IMG/VR virus record: IMGVR_UViG_3300020183_005033 | Span: 1-64,000 of that record | DNA from: a virus | DNA length: 64,000 nucleotides | Strand: one strand, 5' to 3' | Shown: in pieces, positions 33,747 through 42,703 of the stretch | Numbering within the stretch: the first letter of the stretch is position 1 | Layout: the number at the start of each line of letters is the position of its first letter | Program-made: the position numbers and the translations under genes | The notes under the pieces: generated by a model | Seen by the model: only the letters and a program-made list of their open reading frames with translations | Database searches by the model: none | What the model was told of the DNA's origin: nothing

Positions 33747-34735
33747 TGGGCATGTATTTGGCTGACTTAGCCGTCATGACAACAATTCAAGCTGGACTTC
33801 AGCACCTTAAAGAAAACCCAGACGAATTAGAATATTTGTTGTCTAATTATATTGACTTATGTATGATTAATAAGCTAACAGGCGGCTATAAATACGTCAA
33901 GATGCTTATGGACGTTGTGCTGCAAAAGACTGGTCAACAGATTATCGTAGACGAGTATTACACTCAAAATACAAGCCCAAACTACGCTATTTACGTTATA
34001 TCGTCCGGCGGCGAGACGAATAAGTTTTTTGGAGATTATGGTCAAGAAGAACCACAAGCTATTGACCCCAAGGTCTATCTCGTTGGCGACGCACTTAAGA
34101 CTAAAGGCAAGGATAAGTTGGTGTTTCTGAAGTCTACGGGCATCTTAGACGCCGTATCAGTTGGAATGAAAGCTCATTTGTCTACCCCTGAAGGTCAGTT
34201 CTCGGCTACAGTCAAAGCCATCTTTCCTGATAAGAAAGACCTGCCAGACGCTCCATCGACAGAAGGGTTTAATAACTCTGACTCAATTACAGTCATCTTA
34301 GACAAGCCCATTCCTTACTTTGAAAGCAAGCCCCTGCTTAAGGGTTGGAGCTTTAAATCAGCCCATGATGCTCGTACAGCCGTTATTAATGCATCTGGAG
34401 ATGCAGTCAACGTAGGTATCTTGCTTAAGACAGCAGGCGATATTCAGCTACACAAGTTGTTTTGCCTTGTGCTGCGTTATGTTCTGAAGAAGGGTCGCAT
34501 GACTCTTGAGAATCAGGGTTTGCAAATAGCAACGATTAGTCAAGGTTCTCCAGAAGAAGATGGTCAGTCTCAGGACGTGACTTTTACTACGACTTTCGGG
34601 ATTAGGGCAACTGCATTTGACTTTTGGGTTGACAAAAAGATATATTCACCAGATAAGATGTGTTTACATGTTGATGGAGTGTCTTACGATGGCTCGTCAA
34701 TAGTTCCAGTTTATCCAGTTAGAGAGGAAGATTGA
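33746..34735 (+). CDS. Hypothetical, probable virion protein
   Basis: A 329-residue mixed protein starting MGMYLADLAVMTTIQAGLQH, beta-rich from residue 70 on. No catalytic motif recognised. It is one base-coupled to the preceding structural gene, so a role in the connector or tail is likely but not shown. Confidence 0.55.
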   Translation: MGMYLADLAVMTTIQAGLQHLKENPDELEYLLSNYIDLCMINKLTGGYKYVKMLMDVVLQKTGQQIIVDEYYTQNTSPNYAIYVISSGGETNKFFGDYGQEEPQAIDPKVYLVGDALKTKGKDKLVFLKSTGILDAVSVGMKAHLSTPEGQFSATVKAIFPDKKDLPDAPSTEGFNNSDSITVILDKPIPYFESKPLLKGWSFKSAHDARTAVINASGDAVNVGILLKTAGDIQLHKLFCLVLRYVLKKGRMTLENQGLQIATISQGSPEEDGQSQDVTFTTTFGIRATAFDFWVDKKIYSPDKMCLHVDGVSYDGSSIVPVYPVREED

Positions 34736-34737
34736 CT

Positions 34738-35322
34738 ATGTCAAAGAAAAAAAAGTTTTCATCTCGCGTAGTTGAGTCTGTAGACCCAATGAGCGCATTT
34801 ATTGATGACTCAAATGAGCTAGCCGAACCAGAAGCAGAGCCTGCGCCTGTAGAAACTCCTGCGGAAGAGAGTCAGCCCGTCGCTGAAAAACTAAAAGACG
34901 CGCTTAGTGATGCTATTGAATTTGAAAAAGGAAATAAAGAAGTTGCTTTTGCTCATGCAATGAGCGCCGAAGAAGCCCCTGCTGTTATTCCAGAAGCACC
35001 CAAAGAAGCCAAAAAAGTAGATGTTCTCGACATGTTGCATGACACGACAATGTCCCCCAAAGTCGCTGTTCTAGAAAAGAATGCGATTCCTCTACAGCTT
35101 CAGAACCAAGAGGCAGATAAGACTCCCAAGATTGATGTGAGTAATAGTCAGATTCCTTTGTTTGATTTACTAGAGGTCGCTCGTCAGCATGCAAATGGCT
35201 ATCAGGCAACATGGGACGCTTCAATCAAAGCTTATGCAAGGCATATGGGGTTTCCGGCAATGGCTTCAATGGAAGACTGCAGGTCTTTCTTAGTAAAGTG
35301 GGGAGCAAAACTTAAAGATTAA
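34738..35322 (+). CDS. Hypothetical protein with acidic Ala/Pro/Glu-rich region
   Basis: A 194-residue protein from ATG 34738 (MSKKKKFSSRVVESVDPMSA), with GAGAGGA upstream; a TTG two codons earlier is less likely. Residues 25-100 are low-complexity (EPEAEPAPVETPAEE) and disordered, and the C-terminal 60 residues form a compact helical domain (HANGYQATWDASIKAYARHM). It closes the structural gene run before the nucleotide genes. Confidence 0.6.
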   Translation: MSKKKKFSSRVVESVDPMSAFIDDSNELAEPEAEPAPVETPAEESQPVAEKLKDALSDAIEFEKGNKEVAFAHAMSAEEAPAVIPEAPKEAKKVDVLDMLHDTTMSPKVAVLEKNAIPLQLQNQEADKTPKIDVSNSQIPLFDLLEVARQHANGYQATWDASIKAYARHMGFPAMASMEDCRSFLVKWGAKLKD

Positions 35323-35342
35323 TTATTTTTATAGGGGGATTT

Positions 35343-35891
35343 ATGAAGATTGCTTTTGGTTATAAGGCTCGCTCAGGAAAAGACACTTCAGCAGAATATC
35401 TTCAGGGACAATATGGAGGGCAAATTTTTAAGTTTGCTCAACCCATCTATGACATCATGAAGGCTACTCATGAGATTGCAGGAGTAGATGCCTTTAAGGA
35501 TACTAAGTTGCTAACTTGGGTTGGAACAGACTGGGGTCGCTCTATTAATGAAAAGATTTGGATAGACCATTGCCTAAACAGAATCCATCAGGCCGAAAGA
35601 CAAGGTTGTTATCTTTCTAACGAAGCCTTTGTAAACAATTTTTATATCACAGACGTTCGGTTCCCAAATGAAGCCGAAGCACTTAAGAATAATGGATTCT
35701 TTCTTGTTAAAGTAGACAGAAGAACCCGTCCACAAGAAGAAAGAGCTGCTCATATGTCAGAGAATGCACTAAATGATTATAAAGGTTGGGATTTTGTGAT
35801 TGATAATAATGGACACCTTGAAGACCTTTACGAACAGCTCCAGTCAATAGTTCAAGTTATTAAAATTTCAGAGAAATATAACATAAAATAA
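35343..35891 (+). CDS. Deoxynucleoside monophosphate kinase (T4 gp1-like)
   Basis: A 182-residue P-loop kinase. The phosphate-binding loop is GYKARSGKDT at residues 6-15, and the DVRFPNEAEALKNNGF segment matches the nucleotide-handling region of phage dNMP kinases. It should phosphorylate dNMPs, including those from host DNA breakdown, and feeds the dNTP pool together with the adjacent ribonucleotide reductase and deaminase. Ribosome-binding site AGGGGG upstream. Confidence 0.8.
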   Translation: MKIAFGYKARSGKDTSAEYLQGQYGGQIFKFAQPIYDIMKATHEIAGVDAFKDTKLLTWVGTDWGRSINEKIWIDHCLNRIHQAERQGCYLSNEAFVNNFYITDVRFPNEAEALKNNGFFLVKVDRRTRPQEERAAHMSENALNDYKGWDFVIDNNGHLEDLYEQLQSIVQVIKISEKYNIK

Positions 35892-35948
35892 CTCTTGGCG
35901 AGTCGGTTAAAATTGTGTAGCTTCTAACGGCAGCCAAGGAGAATTAGG

Positions 35949-36920
35949 ATGCTCATAGAGCCACGTCTTTATTATAAACCATTCCAATATTCCGAAGCAT
36001 ATGAATTTTTTCTTAAACAGCAGCAGGCTCATTGGCTTTGGACAGAAGTCAACATGGGGCCAGACATTAAAGACTATAATGAAAACCTAACTGAAAATGA
36101 AAAAAAAGTTGTTATCAGGATTCTTCGTTTGTTTACAACCATTGAAATCGACGCGGAAGACTACTGGTCATCAAACGTAGCTAAGTGGTTTAAGCATCCA
36201 GAAGTGCAACAGATGGCAGCCACTAATGGGGCATTTGAAAGTATCCATATTGCAGCCTACGACCATTTATCAACCTCACTGGGTCTTCCTTTATCTGAAT
36301 ACGAAGAATTTTTAAAGAATCCTGCTATGAAAGCTAAGAAAGATAAGTTGGCTACAATTCTAAATGATACGGAAACCCTAGAGGGCAGGGCTCGCTCGTT
36401 GGCGGTTTTCTCGGCCTTTACCGAAGGCGTATCTCTTTTTAGCTCATTTGCCGTCTTGATGAACTTCTCACGGTTTAATAAGCTTAAAGGCGTAGCTAAT
36501 ATTGTTAGCTGGTCGGTTCGAGACGAAGGGCTGCACTCCGATGCGGGTTGTTGGCTGTTTAGAACTCTGATGTCTGAGCATCCTGAAATTTGGACTGATG
36601 AGTTTAAAAAAACTATCTATCAGGCAGCCAGAGACATTGTTGAACTAGAAGACGACTATATTGATGCCGTATTTGATGAGGCTGAAATTCAAGGAATTAC
36701 TCCTAAGCAACTCAAGGCATATGTTCGATATAGGGCTAACACCAAGTTGCAAGACTTGGGACTAAAAACTAATTGGAAGAATATTGATGTTGAGTCGGTA
36801 AAAGCTATTACTGGTTGGTTTGATGTGCTAAGCTCCGGCAACGAGCATTCTGATTTTTTTGCCCTAAAGAGTACAGCGTATTCAAAGGGACACGTTGATT
36901 GGTCAAAAATTAAGTTTTAA
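35949..36920 (+). CDS. nrdB: Ribonucleotide reductase class I, beta subunit
   Basis: A 323-residue ferritin-like protein. Metal and radical residues are visible: EIDAEDYW (first acidic ligand), ESIHIAAYDHL (Glu, His and the radical-type tyrosine at the fourth position after His), FTEGVSLFSSF (Glu), and VRDEGLHSD (Glu, His). It supplies the radical to the alpha subunit encoded 12 bases on. The C-terminal tail (HVDWSKIKF) differs from the host-type docking tail. AAGGAG precedes the ATG. Confidence 0.95.
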   Translation: MLIEPRLYYKPFQYSEAYEFFLKQQQAHWLWTEVNMGPDIKDYNENLTENEKKVVIRILRLFTTIEIDAEDYWSSNVAKWFKHPEVQQMAATNGAFESIHIAAYDHLSTSLGLPLSEYEEFLKNPAMKAKKDKLATILNDTETLEGRARSLAVFSAFTEGVSLFSSFAVLMNFSRFNKLKGVANIVSWSVRDEGLHSDAGCWLFRTLMSEHPEIWTDEFKKTIYQAARDIVELEDDYIDAVFDEAEIQGITPKQLKAYVRYRANTKLQDLGLKTNWKNIDVESVKAITGWFDVLSSGNEHSDFFALKSTAYSKGHVDWSKIKF

Positions 36921-36932
36921 TGGAGTCTTTTC

Positions 36933-38618
36933 ATGGAATTAGAAGAACTCAAGAAACAAGGCGAAGCTCCTGAGTTTCTAACTGAAATCGGATATAAGAC
37001 TTTATTGGGAGGCTATCTTCTTCCAAACGAAACGCCCAAAGGTATGTGGGTTCGCGTTGCTCGTACAGCAGCTAACATTCTTAAGAAGCCAGGGCTTGAA
37101 GAAAAGTTTTTTAATATATTGTGGAAGGGTTGGATAGGACTAGCTACTCCTGTAGCCAGTAACTTGGGCACCAACAGAGGCTTACCTATCTCCTGCTATT
37201 CAATTTCCCCAATGGATTCAACTAGTTCCATCTTACAGAAGGGTCATGAGCTTGCCATGCTCACAAAGAATGGAGGCGGCGTTGGTGTCTATATGGGCGA
37301 CCTTCGTCCCGCTGGCTCTAAGATTAGTACAGGCGGAACATCTGAAGGCATGATTCCGTTTGCCAAAATTTATGACTCTATTACAGTTGGCATTAGTCAA
37401 GGCAACGTGCGTCGTGGTGCAGCAGCCATCTATCTTCCTGTTGACCATGGAGACATTAAAGCGTTTTTGCGTATGCGCCGTCCAGAGGGTGACCCCAACC
37501 GTCAGTGCCTTAACCTTCATCATGCTGTTTGTATCCCAGATAGCTTTATGCACAAAGTTGAGTCAGGCGATGAGTCGTCCCAAGAGCTACTAAGAGAGAT
37601 CTATAAGGCACGTCTTGAGACAGGCGAGCCCTATATCTTTTATTCAGATAACGTAAACTCACAAAATCCAGAAGCGTATACAAAAAATAACCTAAAGATT
37701 TCAACTAGTAACATATGTTCCGAAATAGTTTTATATACAGACAGCGACCATACTTTTGTTTGCTGTTTGTCTTCACTCAATCTAGCCAAGTGGCATGAAT
37801 GGAAAGATACAGACACAGTAGAGCTGTCTGTTTATCTTCTTGATGCAGTCTTAACTGAGTTCATCGAGAAGGCTCAAAAGCTGCAGGGCTTTGAAGCCGC
37901 TGTTCGCTCTGCTATTAAGGGCAGAGCTTTGGGGCTAGGTGTTATGGGCTGGCATACACTGTTGCAACAAGAGCACGTAGGGATGGGTTCGTTTAGAGCT
38001 AAGATTCTTAATAAGGCCATCTTTAAGAATATCCAAGAGAACGCTCTAAACGCATCTAAAAAACTCGCTAAAGAATTTGGCGAACCAGAATGGTGCAAAG
38101 GAACGGGACTAAGGTCAACTCATTTAATTGCCGTTGCTCCCACAGCATCAAACTCTCTTATTACCGGCAACATTTCGGCAGGCGTTGAGCCAATCAATGC
38201 TAACGCTTATGTAAAGAAAACAGCTAAAGGAACCTTTATTGAATTTAATCCTCTCCTAAAAAAGAGACTACAAGAACTGGGCAAAGACACGGAAGAGGTG
38301 TGGAACGCTATTGTTAAGGACGAAGGGTCGGTACGAGGATTAAACTTTTTGTCAGATGAAGATAAAGATGTTTTTAAAACGGCTTTTGAGATTGACCAAT
38401 TGACTTTAATTGACTTGGCGGCAGACAGACAACCATTTATCTGTCAGGCACAATCGCTCAATCTTTTCTTCTCGAAAGACGTTGAGCCCCAATATTTTCA
38501 TGATGTTCATTGGACGGCATGGCAGAAAAAAGTTAAGACTCTTTATTATGTACGCAGTTCCTCTGTCTTGAGAGCTGACTTGTCTTCGAGGGGGGAGTGC
38601 GTTGCTTGCGAAGGCTGA
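36933..38618 (+). CDS. nrdA: Ribonucleotide reductase class I, alpha subunit, no ATP-cone
   Basis: A 561-residue catalytic subunit. Active-site residues are present: redox cysteines in LPISCYS and VCCLSS, the thiyl-radical site NICSEI with Asn, Cys and Glu, the radical-transfer tyrosine pair in LYYVRSSS, and the C-terminal shuttle CVACEG. It begins at the core fold and has no N-terminal ATP-cone, so dATP feedback inhibition would be absent. This is common in phage reductases and keeps dNTP synthesis on during replication. Confidence 0.95.
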   Translation: MELEELKKQGEAPEFLTEIGYKTLLGGYLLPNETPKGMWVRVARTAANILKKPGLEEKFFNILWKGWIGLATPVASNLGTNRGLPISCYSISPMDSTSSILQKGHELAMLTKNGGGVGVYMGDLRPAGSKISTGGTSEGMIPFAKIYDSITVGISQGNVRRGAAAIYLPVDHGDIKAFLRMRRPEGDPNRQCLNLHHAVCIPDSFMHKVESGDESSQELLREIYKARLETGEPYIFYSDNVNSQNPEAYTKNNLKISTSNICSEIVLYTDSDHTFVCCLSSLNLAKWHEWKDTDTVELSVYLLDAVLTEFIEKAQKLQGFEAAVRSAIKGRALGLGVMGWHTLLQQEHVGMGSFRAKILNKAIFKNIQENALNASKKLAKEFGEPEWCKGTGLRSTHLIAVAPTASNSLITGNISAGVEPINANAYVKKTAKGTFIEFNPLLKKRLQELGKDTEEVWNAIVKDEGSVRGLNFLSDEDKDVFKTAFEIDQLTLIDLAADRQPFICQAQSLNLFFSKDVEPQYFHDVHWTAWQKKVKTLYYVRSSSVLRADLSSRGECVACEG

Positions 38619-39057
38619 GGAATTAATCAAAGAAGACGACCACTTCATTGCTTACGCAAACATCGTAAGCAAGTTTTCTCCTGATACTAAAAGACGAGTA
38701 GGCGCTGTTGTGGCCAAAGATGGTCATAAGTTATCAGACGGTCACAATAAGCCAGTCCCAAACAAAAAGATTGATGATTATTTTTGTCAGTCAAAACAGC
38801 CATTTATGATTCATGCCGAAATGGATGCTTTATTGAAGCTCACGTCAAAACAAGCTAAAGACGCCACTATCTATATTACTTTAGCGCCTTGCGCAGAGTG
38901 TTGCAAATTGATAGCTGCTTGTGGTATTAAGAGAGTGGTTTACAGAGACGACCACAAAGAATCAAATATCAATTATTTAAGGGGGTTAGGTATAGAAGTT
39001 GAAAAATACGGTGAAATTACTTTTGGTTGTGATAAAATTGAATCATTGCAGGAATAA
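38602..39057 (+). CDS. dCMP deaminase
   Basis: A 151-residue zinc deaminase with HAEMDAL (zinc His and catalytic Glu) near residue 72 and PCAECC near 94. It converts dCMP to dUMP for dTMP synthesis. The start is TTG 38602, inside the end of the nrdA gene, with GGGGGGAG about four bases upstream; no ATG or GTG fits. The 17-base overlap with nrdA suggests translational coupling. Confidence 0.88.
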   Translation: MLAKAEELIKEDDHFIAYANIVSKFSPDTKRRVGAVVAKDGHKLSDGHNKPVPNKKIDDYFCQSKQPFMIHAEMDALLKLTSKQAKDATIYITLAPCAECCKLIAACGIKRVVYRDDHKESNINYLRGLGIEVEKYGEITFGCDKIESLQE

Positions 39058-39094
39058 ACCTGTACAATCCTAAAATAGAATAGGGGATTTCTCC

Positions 39095-39589
39095 ATGGCT
39101 CACGCACGCGAATTAAAACTATTGCAAGCTCTCGTTGACACTCAGCTTAAGTCATTTGGCTGGAAAGACCCCAAGGCTCTTTTCGTCGGTCAAGACGGCG
39201 AAGGCTATGCAGCTCTTTATGTAAACTTTACAGACGCTACACGTAGCACAAACGATGTCGCTGCCCTTGTTCGTTTGATTCCAGCAGGCGACGGACTTCC
39301 AGCTTCAATGTTCACCCTTAGCCACAGCGGCAACGCTCCAATTCATGGCTCCGTTCATGCTTTGGTTGCTGTCGAGGCTCCGTTGGCACCTATGGGTGAT
39401 CACGCTAAATTTGTTCAGGATTTGGTTCATTGCCTCCGTGGTCAACTTGGCTCACCAGTTGAGCTTAAGGTTACCGCTAATGGCGTGCTTCCTGCTCTTA
39501 AAGGCGTTGATGGCGCTGGCGCTGACAGTCTCCCAGCAGACTCAATGGCTCTTGCTCCTTCTCGTACAGCGGTTGTTGGCGGCGTTTAA
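39095..39589 (+). CDS. Probable virion protein
   Basis: A 164-residue protein starting MAHARELKLLQALVDTQLKS, Ala/Gly/Val-rich, with codon use as clean as in the capsid gene, suggesting high expression. It precedes the scaffold-like gene, so a head decoration or cement role is possible. No family recognised. AGGGGAT precedes the ATG. Confidence 0.55.
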   Translation: MAHARELKLLQALVDTQLKSFGWKDPKALFVGQDGEGYAALYVNFTDATRSTNDVAALVRLIPAGDGLPASMFTLSHSGNAPIHGSVHALVAVEAPLAPMGDHAKFVQDLVHCLRGQLGSPVELKVTANGVLPALKGVDGAGADSLPADSMALAPSRTAVVGGV

Positions 39590-39628
39590 TAACGCTGTCA
39601 CTCCCTTTAAACTCAAGGAAAAGAACAA

Positions 39629-40360
39629 ATGGATATCAAAAATTTGCTAGAAGAAATCAACAGCTTGACAGAGCAAGTTGAAAAGCTTGCAAAGTCAGAC
39701 ATGTACAAGGCAGAAGGCGAAGAGAAAGAAGAAGGCGCTGAGATGGAAGGCGGCGAAGCTGCTCCTGCTCCAGAAATGGAAGGCGGCGAAGCTGCTCCTG
39801 CTCCAGAAATGGAAGGCGGCCAACCTGACCAAATTGAAGACCAAGCTGACCAACTTGAAGATGCCGCTGAAGAAGGTGGAGAGTCGCTAGACGAAGTCGT
39901 TAAGGCTCTTGATGACGAAGATCTTCAGGAACTCATGGCTGCTGTTCAGGCTGAAATGGCTCAACGTCAAGGTGGTGCCGAAGGCGCAGCTCCTGCACCT
40001 GCTGCTCCCGAGATGGGCAAAGCTGTCCCTCCAATGCACAAAGCTATGGACGACATGAAAAAGACTATGGACGAAATGAAGAAGTCAATTGACGGCCTCC
40101 GCGCTGAAAATGCTTCTCTCAAGAAGTCAACTCCTGTCAGCCGTCCTGCAGCAATGAACCGCGCTGAAGTTCAGACAATGGCTAAGTCGGATTCTGTTCC
40201 AGAGATGCTCAATAAGTCCGAAGTCGTTGAGTATCTTCTCAACACCAAGGCTCCTGTAGCTCTTGTTCAGGATGCTAACTGGGCTAATAGTCCCGCCGAG
40301 CTTCGCGATGTTTATTCCAAGGCTGAACTCATGGGCGTGAAAATCCCAACTAAGAAATAA
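39629..40360 (+). CDS. Acidic scaffold-like protein with 11-residue repeats
   Basis: A 243-residue, strongly acidic protein with coiled-coil stretches (MHKAMDDMKKTMDEMKKSID) and two full 11-residue repeats EMEGGEAAPAP encoded by 33-bp near-identical DNA copies at about 39742-39810. Composition and location next to head genes fit a scaffolding or prohead-core protein. It contains several lysine-serine motifs (LAKSD, SLKKS, MAKSD, LNKSE) that also occur in the very large proteins downstream. A strong terminator follows. Confidence 0.6.
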   Translation: MDIKNLLEEINSLTEQVEKLAKSDMYKAEGEEKEEGAEMEGGEAAPAPEMEGGEAAPAPEMEGGQPDQIEDQADQLEDAAEEGGESLDEVVKALDDEDLQELMAAVQAEMAQRQGGAEGAAPAPAAPEMGKAVPPMHKAMDDMKKTMDEMKKSIDGLRAENASLKKSTPVSRPAAMNRAEVQTMAKSDSVPEMLNKSEVVEYLLNTKAPVALVQDANWANSPAELRDVYSKAELMGVKIPTKK

Positions 40361-40382
40361 TTTCTTAGTTTTTTAACTAAGG

Positions 40383-40424
40383 GCGGCTCTTTTGTATGAG
40401 AAACATGCACTTGAGCCGCTTTTT
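40383..40424 (+). terminator. Rho-independent terminator after the scaffold-like gene
   Basis: GCGGCTC (40383-40389) and GAGCCGC (40413-40419) form a GC-rich stem with a 23-base loop, followed by TTTTTG. A second, weaker inverted repeat CTTAGTT/AACTAAG lies just before it at 40364-40381. Confidence 0.75.
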
Positions 40425-40442
40425 GTTTGGTAAAATAAAGAT

Positions 40443-40709
40443 ATGAAATTTATCTGGACGGACAGACGACTTTTTGCAGGGCTATTTGCCATAACGCTAT
40501 TGGCGTTGCTGGCATGGAGGTCTTCGTCATCTGTAACAGGTGATTTTATTTGGGCAATTGTGACTATAGTCGGTATCATTGGTGGTTCTAATGCTTGGCA
40601 AGCTGCACAGATTGCTAAGCATGGTAAGGGTTCGGGAGTTATAAATGTCAGAGAAGAAGAACAACAGCAGCCGAAAACTCCAAAGCGTGAGCAGCCCAAG
40701 AACCAGTAA
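40443..40709 (+). CDS. Small membrane protein, holin-like topology
   Basis: An 88-residue protein with two likely membrane helices, LFAGLFAITLLALLAW near 9-24 and FIWAIVTIVGIIGGS near 35-49, and a charged Gln/Lys/Pro-rich tail. Two-helix membrane proteins with charged C-termini are typical of class II holins, and the endolysin at 6.2 kb needs one. Overlaps the next gene by 65 bases. Confidence 0.6.
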   Translation: MKFIWTDRRLFAGLFAITLLALLAWRSSSSVTGDFIWAIVTIVGIIGGSNAWQAAQIAKHGKGSGVINVREEEQQQPKTPKREQPKNQ

Positions 40710-41097
40710 GATAGTAGTCCAACAAGCTTCTGTTTCAAATGAAGTGATTGTTGAAAAACTATCTGAACTGTCTGACCACGTTAAAGATATTAAAAAGAAT
40801 GTAGAAGCTGTAGAAGTTCTGTCAATTAATTCTGACAAAACCCTAGCCGTTCAGGCACAGCAACTTGCCGAGCATATGCGCCGCACCGATGCACTTGAAA
40901 ACCTTGTTAAACTCAATAAAGTAGAATTAGAACATCAAGATGCTCAAGTGTTTACAGAACAAAAAGAACTACTTACTAAAGTAAGTGAAGTGTCAACTCA
41001 AATTTCAAACATTAAAAACTTTGTTGCTTGGTCTGTTGCGGGTATTGGCTTAATTGCCAGTGTTGCGCAGGTCGTTATTAGATTGTTGGTGAAATAA
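40645..41097 (+). CDS. Coiled-coil protein with C-terminal membrane anchor
   Basis: A 150-residue protein: a serine/lysine-rich start, a long coiled coil (about 30-120) and one C-terminal membrane segment (VAWSVAGIGLIASVAQVV). This arrangement is like XhlA-type lysis-associated proteins. GGGAG precedes the ATG, which lies inside the preceding gene. A lysis partner of the 40443 gene is plausible but unproven. Confidence 0.58.
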   Translation: MSEKKNNSSRKLQSVSSPRTSKIVVQQASVSNEVIVEKLSELSDHVKDIKKNVEAVEVLSINSDKTLAVQAQQLAEHMRRTDALENLVKLNKVELEHQDAQVFTEQKELLTKVSEVSTQISNIKNFVAWSVAGIGLIASVAQVVIRLLVK

Positions 41098-42695
41098 TGG
41101 CTAAGAAGAGATTCAACCTCAAGGCTAAGCACAAATCCAAGAAAGGCGGCTTGACCGCTGAAGGAAGACGTGCCTATAACCAAGCCACTGGTAGCAACCT
41201 TAAACGCCCTCAGCCAGAAGGTGGCTCAAGAAAAAAGAGCTATTGCGCCAGAAGCAAAGGTCAGATGAATGACCATAATATTGACTGCTCAAAGACTCCG
41301 GACAAAAGAATTTGTTTGGCTAGAAGACGTTGGAAATGCAACAAGTCTCTTCAAAAGTCAGACATGCCTCCAAAAGCAAAACTAGCCGCATTCCTTAGAG
41401 AGCACTTAGATAATAAGCTTGCTCTCAAAGAAGCAGAACCAACCATCACAAAATCCAATGAACTTGTTGGCGGTAAGGGCGATACTAAAGACATTGCAGA
41501 TTTCGACCCTAAACAAGTCCAAATGGGCCTCAAAGTAGAGTTAGAGCATACAGACAATCTTGAAGTTGCAAAAGAAATCGTTGCTGACCATCTTTCCGAA
41601 GACCCTTTTTATTACAGCAAGCTTAAAGGTTCTGGTTTGGCAGATGAGCTTAAGAAGGCAGGCCGCTGTTGGGAGGGTTATGAGCCAACCCCCGGCAAGA
41701 AGCCATATTCAAAAGGTTCGTGTCGCAAGATTAAGAAGTCTTTAAAACAAAAACTTATAAAGGCTCTTGCCTGTAAAGGCGAAAAGCTAAATAAATCTAT
41801 TTCTGCTATGGCTATTGAGTCCGGCGAATATCAAGGCGAACCTTTAGACAGCCACCACCATAACCGTATTGGTCAAGAGTACCGAGGTATGGCTAAACAA
41901 GCCTTCACCGAAGGAAAGAAGGCAAAAGCCAGAGAGTATCACGAGAAGGCTCTCAAGCACTTTCAGATGGCTGATAAGATGGGCTTCCAACAGGAAGAGC
42001 CACTCGAAAAAAAAATAAGCGATAAGTTGCGTACACTTGGAATAGGTGCTGCTATAACTGCAGGGTCAATTGCAACGCCTAATCAAACTTCTATGTTTGC
42101 AGACAAACCGCCTGCAACTGAAAAAAAGTTAGAGGCACCTCCTGTAGCTCCAGAAAAAATTACTAAACTTTCTCAACTATCTGCTGGCAACCCTCTTCAT
42201 ATGTTTTTGTGGAATATTGCCCAAAAAGAGTCAAGCGGCGGAGAAAATACAAATCATCCCACAATCACAGACCCAAAATCAATGCACTATGGCATGAGAG
42301 CTATTGGCAATTTTGCTTTAATGCCATTGACTGTGCAAGAATTTACAAACAGATATAAACGAAACGGCGGTAAAGACCCACGTATTTTAAAAATCTTAAA
42401 AATGAATGCACCGTCAGGCGAAATTAATACTTATCTTGAAAAAAACCCAGATATAGAGTTTGAGTTGGCTGGAAATGCTGCAAACCATGTGTTAAAAACT
42501 CATGGATATACCCCAGAGGCGGCATATGCTTGGAAGTATGGACATAACAAAACTGCTCAAAGTGTAAAATCTCCTGAGAGTCAGGCAAAAATGAAATCAG
42601 ATAGTTATGTAAGTGATTTTAAACAATTATTAGAAGGTGGTTCTCCAAAAGGATTGACGCCAGCAACTAAAATGCCAAAACCAAATATCAAGTAA
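41097..42695 (+). CDS. Multi-domain head-associated protein with transglycosylase-like domain
   Basis: A 532-residue protein. Residues 1-83 (GGLTAEGRRAYNQATGSNLK, RKKSYCARSKGQM) resemble DUF6321, a small domain found in phage structural proteins. Residues about 142-178 (GLKVELEHTDNLEVAKEIVA) resemble DUF5661. Near 190-211 a box CWEGYEPTPGKKPYSKGSC recurs in phage head proteins. Residues about 365-510 look like a lytic transglycosylase: QKESSGGENTN, a RAIGNFALMP segment, and AYAWKYGHN. Domains are linked by lysine-serine boxes (SLQKSD, KKSLKQ). A peptidoglycan-cutting domain carried with a head protein suggests an entry role. Confidence 0.65.
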   Translation: MAKKRFNLKAKHKSKKGGLTAEGRRAYNQATGSNLKRPQPEGGSRKKSYCARSKGQMNDHNIDCSKTPDKRICLARRRWKCNKSLQKSDMPPKAKLAAFLREHLDNKLALKEAEPTITKSNELVGGKGDTKDIADFDPKQVQMGLKVELEHTDNLEVAKEIVADHLSEDPFYYSKLKGSGLADELKKAGRCWEGYEPTPGKKPYSKGSCRKIKKSLKQKLIKALACKGEKLNKSISAMAIESGEYQGEPLDSHHHNRIGQEYRGMAKQAFTEGKKAKAREYHEKALKHFQMADKMGFQQEEPLEKKISDKLRTLGIGAAITAGSIATPNQTSMFADKPPATEKKLEAPPVAPEKITKLSQLSAGNPLHMFLWNIAQKESSGGENTNHPTITDPKSMHYGMRAIGNFALMPLTVQEFTNRYKRNGGKDPRILKILKMNAPSGEINTYLEKNPDIEFELAGNAANHVLKTHGYTPEAAYAWKYGHNKTAQSVKSPESQAKMKSDSYVSDFKQLLEGGSPKGLTPATKMPKPNIK

Positions 42696-42703
42696 GGTGT
42701 GTT

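Noticed and set aside
35892-35948. Promoter before nrdB (TTGGCG with TAGCTT at 17 bases)
   Set aside because: Both hexamers are poor matches and upstream genes in the same direction could supply the transcript.
39742-39820. The 33-bp repeats in the scaffold-like gene as iterons or regulatory repeats
   Set aside because: They are in frame, encode EMEGGEAAPAP repeats and lie in a low-complexity acidic region, so protein-level slippage is sufficient.
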